Assembly (NCBI RefSeq): GCF_000143415.4
Contig: NW_003314263.1
Span: forward strand, 1,056,165 to 1,120,164
Source of the DNA: Selaginella moellendorffii
Lineage: Eukaryota; Streptophyta; Lycopodiopsida; Selaginellales; Selaginellaceae
Direction: 5' to 3'
Length of the DNA stretch: 64,000 nucleotides
Part shown: one piece after another, positions 59,881 through 64,000 of the stretch
Numbering within the stretch: the stretch's first letter is position 1
Layout: each line of letters begins with the position of its first letter
The notes under the pieces: generated by a model
What the model was told of the DNA's origin: nothing
Database searches by the model: none
The model's input: the letters and a program-made list of their open reading frames with translations, nothing else
Translations under genes and position numbers: made by a program

Positions 59881-60801
59881 AAAAAAAAACCAAACATTGC
59901 TGCAATGTAATGTGTAGCAATTTTATTACCAATTTAGCTTGTTTTTTTATTAATCCTTTTTTATGTAATGATTGTCACGTTATATGTGCCATTATTTTAT
60001 TAGTTTGGTCTAATAGGTTCTAGGCACTAGGGAGAAATTTTTAAGAGGGACACCAAGTTTCTCCCTTCCCCCAATTTCAGTGTTATGTCACCAATGGGGT
60101 GCATAAAACAAGAGAGAGAGAGAGAGAGCCACAGGGAAGCAAAAGTGAAGTAACCACCCCTCCATGCAAGCATAGCTAGCAGTGTTTCAATAACTTTAGT
60201 TTAAAAAATTAATGATTTCTAATTGCACATTTGGATTTGTTTGAACTTTGGTGTCATAAGTAGTGTAATGTGTTATATTGTTCCCACTTTAGTTTAAATG
60301 GCTTAGTGAAGGAGGATGTTTTAACTTTGCTTTATACTTGCCTGGGTTTTGAACAATGGGATTGTGCAGAAAGCACTACTTTGTCTACTTTCTGAACAAG
60401 AAGTGATGTTAAAAAGGACTAATCACCTTACTATTGTTACCTGTGCCCATGGGCATATGCAAACATGTACAGAGAGGCATTAATTTAGGTCTATGTTGTG
60501 GAAGTTGAGCAGGAGGTGGGGAATAGAAGAGAAATATGAGTGGAATTTAAAACAAGTAGCAATACAACAAAAAAAGATTGTCTTTAACCTAAAAAACTAA
60601 AGGTAAAAGAAGTTTATTTACAAATAATTATGCTTTCAATTGGTTTAATCTTATATTATTAGATTGCTCAATCATAAAAATTGATTTATTCTCTTCCATT
60701 ACTAGTAAAAACTTTTACTAGATTACACTAATATATTCCTCAAAAACACTATTTATAAGTATTTATAAAATACCAATTTTTTTAAATATTAGAGATTTAG
60801 T
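59881..60801. other. AT-rich upstream region of lectin gene D
   Basis: No coding frame with support. A (GA)n microsatellite lies at about 60111-60129. The words aacattgctgcaatgtaatgtgtagcaa near 59903 resemble the end of the MITE-like element. The leader just before the gene is very AT-rich, as for the other lectin genes. Confidence 0.5.
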
Positions 60802-61695
60802 ATGAATTATTATATATTTCTATTTTCCCTATTCTTGAGCATTAATACAGTTTTAACTTCTTATACATATAATGGCCAAAATGCCATGGAAAGTGATAGT
60901 ATTGAATTAATTTTATATGCAATGGAATTAATGATTAATAACATCTCTTCAGAACCTTTACCTAAAGGTCAAGGTATGCAATTTGAATATACTATACAAG
61001 ATAATACTCATGGTCTATTAACTATTACAAATCAATTATGGGTTTATGATACCAAGGGAAAAAAATTTGATACATGTGCTTTAAATCCAAATGAATATGA
61101 ACAAGATCATGGTGATAATGTTAAATATCGGTTAAATTTTATATTAAATTTATATCGTTATGATATAAGAAGATTACGTGCAAGTTATTTTCGGGCTGTT
61201 ATTGGTTTTTATTGTGTTGAATATCTTTTAAAGAATTTTCGACAAAATTTACTATATCAATTTCAAAATATCAATAAAATAGATAAATTAACTGATTGTG
61301 AAATAAAAATAACGACACTAATTAGTAATATACCAGATAATGCTCTTAGACCTACTCAATTTTTAACATCACCAAATAAAAAAGCTTTATTGTATTTGCA
61401 TTTGAACTGTATTTTATCATTATATATACAAAATGTTTTAAAATGGTATAGAGGGTTTCAAAGTTATCAAAATTGTTTATTTATTATTGAAGATGATGGA
61501 AATATAGTGTTATATTCTGAAAAGAAATATATAGTTTGGTCTCCAAAAATTAATTTTGATAATTCACATAGTTATTTTATAAAATTTATTTCACTTCAAG
61601 ATGATTGTAATTTAGTTCTTTATGAATCTCATCAAAAAGTTATTTCAAGGCATCCAGTAATTAAACCAAAATGGGATTCACAAACACATTGTTAA
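60802..61695 (+). CDS. Secreted two-domain lectin-family protein, divergent copy D
   Basis: 297 residues, one exon. Signal peptide residues 1-~19 (MNYYIFLFSLFLSINTVLTS). The N-terminal domain (~25-165) is distantly similar to that of copies A-C: LPKGQGMQFEY aligns with LP-GG...F, LTITNQLWVYDTKGKKFDTCALNPNE with LTIDILFVILSASINCPLNNNG, and RRLRASYFRAVIG with RNARASYFMSIIV. The C-terminal lectin domain has a degenerate first motif (LNCILSLY, 201-208) and two clear ones (EDDGNIVLY 230-238; QDDCNLVLY 266-274), the latter with all mannose-contact residues of GNA lectins. So this is an old family member rather than a recent copy. Intact frame, AT-rich codons. Confidence 0.8.
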   Translation: MNYYIFLFSLFLSINTVLTSYTYNGQNAMESDSIELILYAMELMINNISSEPLPKGQGMQFEYTIQDNTHGLLTITNQLWVYDTKGKKFDTCALNPNEYEQDHGDNVKYRLNFILNLYRYDIRRLRASYFRAVIGFYCVEYLLKNFRQNLLYQFQNINKIDKLTDCEIKITTLISNIPDNALRPTQFLTSPNKKALLYLHLNCILSLYIQNVLKWYRGFQSYQNCLFIIEDDGNIVLYSEKKYIVWSPKINFDNSHSYFIKFISLQDDCNLVLYESHQKVISRHPVIKPKWDSQTHC

Positions 61696-62049
61696 TATTT
61701 TTATATGCTATAGTATATATTGAAATATTTAATTAATAATTGTTCTCTCATAAATTTTATCCTCTAAAATAATCTATGTTAATTTTAACCTTCTTCTTTT
61801 CAAGTAATTCCATTTGGAGCATAAGTAAATTAAATCAACACTTCTATTGTACTTAGTTTAAAATAATTTAGTATTTTTGCAAAATGTAAAAGATTCTTTT
61901 TAAATTTCTATTATATATTAATAAAAATTATAACGTAAAGTTAAAAAATAATTTTAAGCTATTTTTATTAATAAATATTTAATGAATAATTACAAAAAAT
62001 TATATTGCAGGAACACTTGGTTTACTTGATTGTCTATTATAGCATATTT

Positions 62050-62385
62050 TTGGTTTGCTTAAGCAAACGGGGACTGGGATGTTAGTGAATATACCTAGAA
62101 TATGCTTGGATATTCTAGGATATGTTACTATGTTTGTCATTCATTTGGATTAATCTTGTATTTCTAATTTATAAACATGTTTATGATTTATAAACTTGCT
62201 TAAACACTTTCTAGTATATTCTTTTTTATTCTAATGGTTGATATGCAATAATATTAATCTTGTGTTTATAAATTATAAATATATTTATAATTTCAAACTT
62301 TTATTTGATCAATTGGATTAATAAGTAGGAATAATACTACTATTAAGCAAACCAAGCATTGCTACATGCAATTTTTAACAAATTA
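62050..62385. mobile_element. MITE-like AT-rich element, third copy
   Basis: Inner inverted words ttggtttgctta (62050-62061) and taagcaaaccaa (62344-62355) bound most of it, with the shared outer word cattgctacatgcaa after. It contains the element's core words gtgaatatacctagaatatgc, atattctaggatatg and atttataaacatgtttatga. No coding capacity. Confidence 0.7.
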
Positions 62386-64000
62386 TTTTTTCTTATTTTA
62401 ATATTTACTTTATTATGTATTTAATATGTTTTTATATATTTTAATTTTTAATATGTATTTAATATTGTTTTTATTTTTTATTATAACATTTTTATATTAT
62501 TATTTTTCTCAATCTTAAACATACTACATTTATTATAATTTTTAAGTATATTTATTTCTATATTAATCACTCTTTGTAACCTTTATAATTGTAGTAGGTT
62601 TGGTAAAGGTGAGAACCGAGGCTGGAGAACACAAAAACTCTTGCTAACATATAATATAAACATGTGGTAGAATCAGTAGCCTATTCAAGTCTATAATCAT
62701 AACTGAAGTTGTTTCAAGAATATATATAGTTCATGAGCTCTTTCTGAATAACATATCTCCTGCCTCTGCTCGCTGAATAGCATCATTTGGGACAGCTTTT
62801 GGCAATTGAGGCCTTTAGCCAGTCTGCATGATAGTTTCCTGCAAGTAAACATGGATGAAAAACTTTTGTAAATTCCACAAAGTTCTCGGGACCAAGAAGT
62901 TCATGTCTTGAATTTATTAGAGATTTTATTAGAATTTACATGAATGATTCAAGGAAAACGAAGAGGAAAGACTTATCATCTTATCCACAACAAAAATCTT
63001 TAGGATCTAGTTGTGAATTCTAGCAGCAGGAGCAATAGCCATAGCAACAGGAATTGTCCTTTGGCTTGGACTTACCAGACATTTACTAATTGCTGACATG
63101 GCCAAGAAGCTATATGAAGATGCATTTCTCAACTCCTACTCAAACCATCTTAAAATTTCCTACTGTGACATGAATTACATGTTGTGCGTGAGAAGGCCAA
63201 TGGAAGGGCTAAGTCTTGGCCAGCTTTCTATTTCTTCTGGATTGGCCATGATCTTTAGTCTCTCTGAAACAATTGCTTTTCCAACAAGGCTTCTGATCTT
63301 CTTATGTTCATATCAAGTATTGAGGATGAGTTTCACATAAAACAAGTCACTTGCAGATTGAGTGATCAGCTTGTTGAAGATTGGATGGGCTTGTGTGACA
63401 GACATGTGGCTGACAACTGGCATTGCGATGGCGACTGGATATGCAGTGAGAGTAACAACGACTCTAGACTCATCATAGAAATACAAACCTGAATGTTAAA
63501 ATTATGTTCCTTACAAGATGTGATTGATCCACAAATTGAGCAGTTTCCTTGAACATTCCACACCAGAGATTGAAATCCCTAGGAAAAAGTAGCTAGCAAG
63601 AAATTATCAAACACAAGAAATAATATACAAGATCTTCTGATGACACCAAATATAACTCAAAAATAAATAAAAACTTATTTTATATCTATTTGAATACAAG
63701 TTAAAATACAATATTTATTTTTATAAATTAAAATATGTTTATAATTTATTAGATGGAAGAATATACTAGAATATACATGGAGGTGTTTATATAGTTTATA
63801 TAGTTTATATATTATGAACATAGTTATAATTTATAAAACACAATAGACCAAATATTCAGGCATATTCTAGGCATATCCACTAGCAAACCAAAAACTATAT
63901 ACTATAAAATAAATCATGATAAAAATCATATTAATCTCATTAAACATGCCAAGATGATAAACTTACATTAGCATAAGTATACTGAGCTTTAGAAAAGCTT
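62386..64000. other. 1.6 kb with no confident gene
   Basis: AT-rich at both ends. The part 62600-63600 is less AT-rich and has short frames on both strands (the longest being 80 codons at 63098-63340) without any domain I recognise. It may be a decayed gene. A partial MITE-like element is visible near 63750-63895 (aatatactagaatatac, aggcatattctaggcatatccac, tagcaaacc). Confidence 0.4.

Noticed and set aside
63098-63492. Two overlapping frames as a membrane protein gene
   Set aside because: No recognisable family, frame changes and weak start context; more likely a decayed gene.

Overview
The window reads as nuclear DNA of a lycophyte, most likely Selaginella. Introns are short (about 45-75 nt) with GT-AG ends, intergenic gaps in the gene-rich part are very small, intronless PPR genes are numerous, and plant-specific families occur (MSI4/FVE, DUF1191, plastid trigger factor, EDS5/DTX46-like MATE, SNX2, plant LpxD). 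The genus is an inference from this style. No organellar or bacterial features are seen.

Layout. 1-8.9 kb: an AT-rich block made of two direct copies of a ~3.4 kb unit, each carrying a gene for a secreted protein with a C-terminal bulb-type (GNA) lectin domain; the second copy is broken by one missing T. 8.9-27.5 kb: a compact gene-rich block with MSI4/FVE (14 exons), a DUF1191 membrane protein, plastid trigger factor (12 exons), a GH5 exo-beta-glucanase-like enzyme (9 exons), a short tandem-repeat array, a probable thylakoid-lumen protein, four PPR genes (one with a full DYW domain) and sorting nexin 2. 27.5-49.5 kb: a duplication-rich patchwork. It holds decayed tRNA-Pro and secreted-protein gene pieces, a third intact lectin gene (31.9 kb), a composite of subtilase, MATE, PPR and P-loop NTPase remnants (34-36.2 kb), an intact tRNA-Pro, an intact small secreted cysteine-protein gene, a ~0.69 kb palindrome of an NTPase gene (42.0-43.8 kb), an intact plastid-type MATE transporter gene (44.5-47.0 kb) and an LTP-like gene. 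49.5-53.2 kb: a DYW-type PPR gene and mitochondrial-type LpxD. 53.3-59.9 kb: a PPR pseudogene, the right arm of a large inverted duplication (partner at 38.4-41.8 kb), and copia and LINE-type endonuclease remnants. 60.8-61.7 kb: a fourth, divergent lectin-family gene in AT-rich DNA.

How parts relate. The PPR proteins would serve organelle RNA processing or C-to-U editing. Trigger factor, the lumen protein and the MATE protein point to plastids, and LpxD to mitochondrial lipid A-like precursor synthesis. The accessory parts are dominated by small secreted proteins (the lectin family and a four-cysteine Hce2/Ecp2-like protein) sitting inside duplicated, inverted and decaying segments. This is the pattern expected of fast-evolving defence or interaction genes, but that role is inference.

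The least familiar item is the AT-rich, intronless, two-domain secreted lectin family (four loci). It has a conserved N-terminal domain of about 150-190 residues that I do not recognise, followed by a canonical three-motif GNA lectin.
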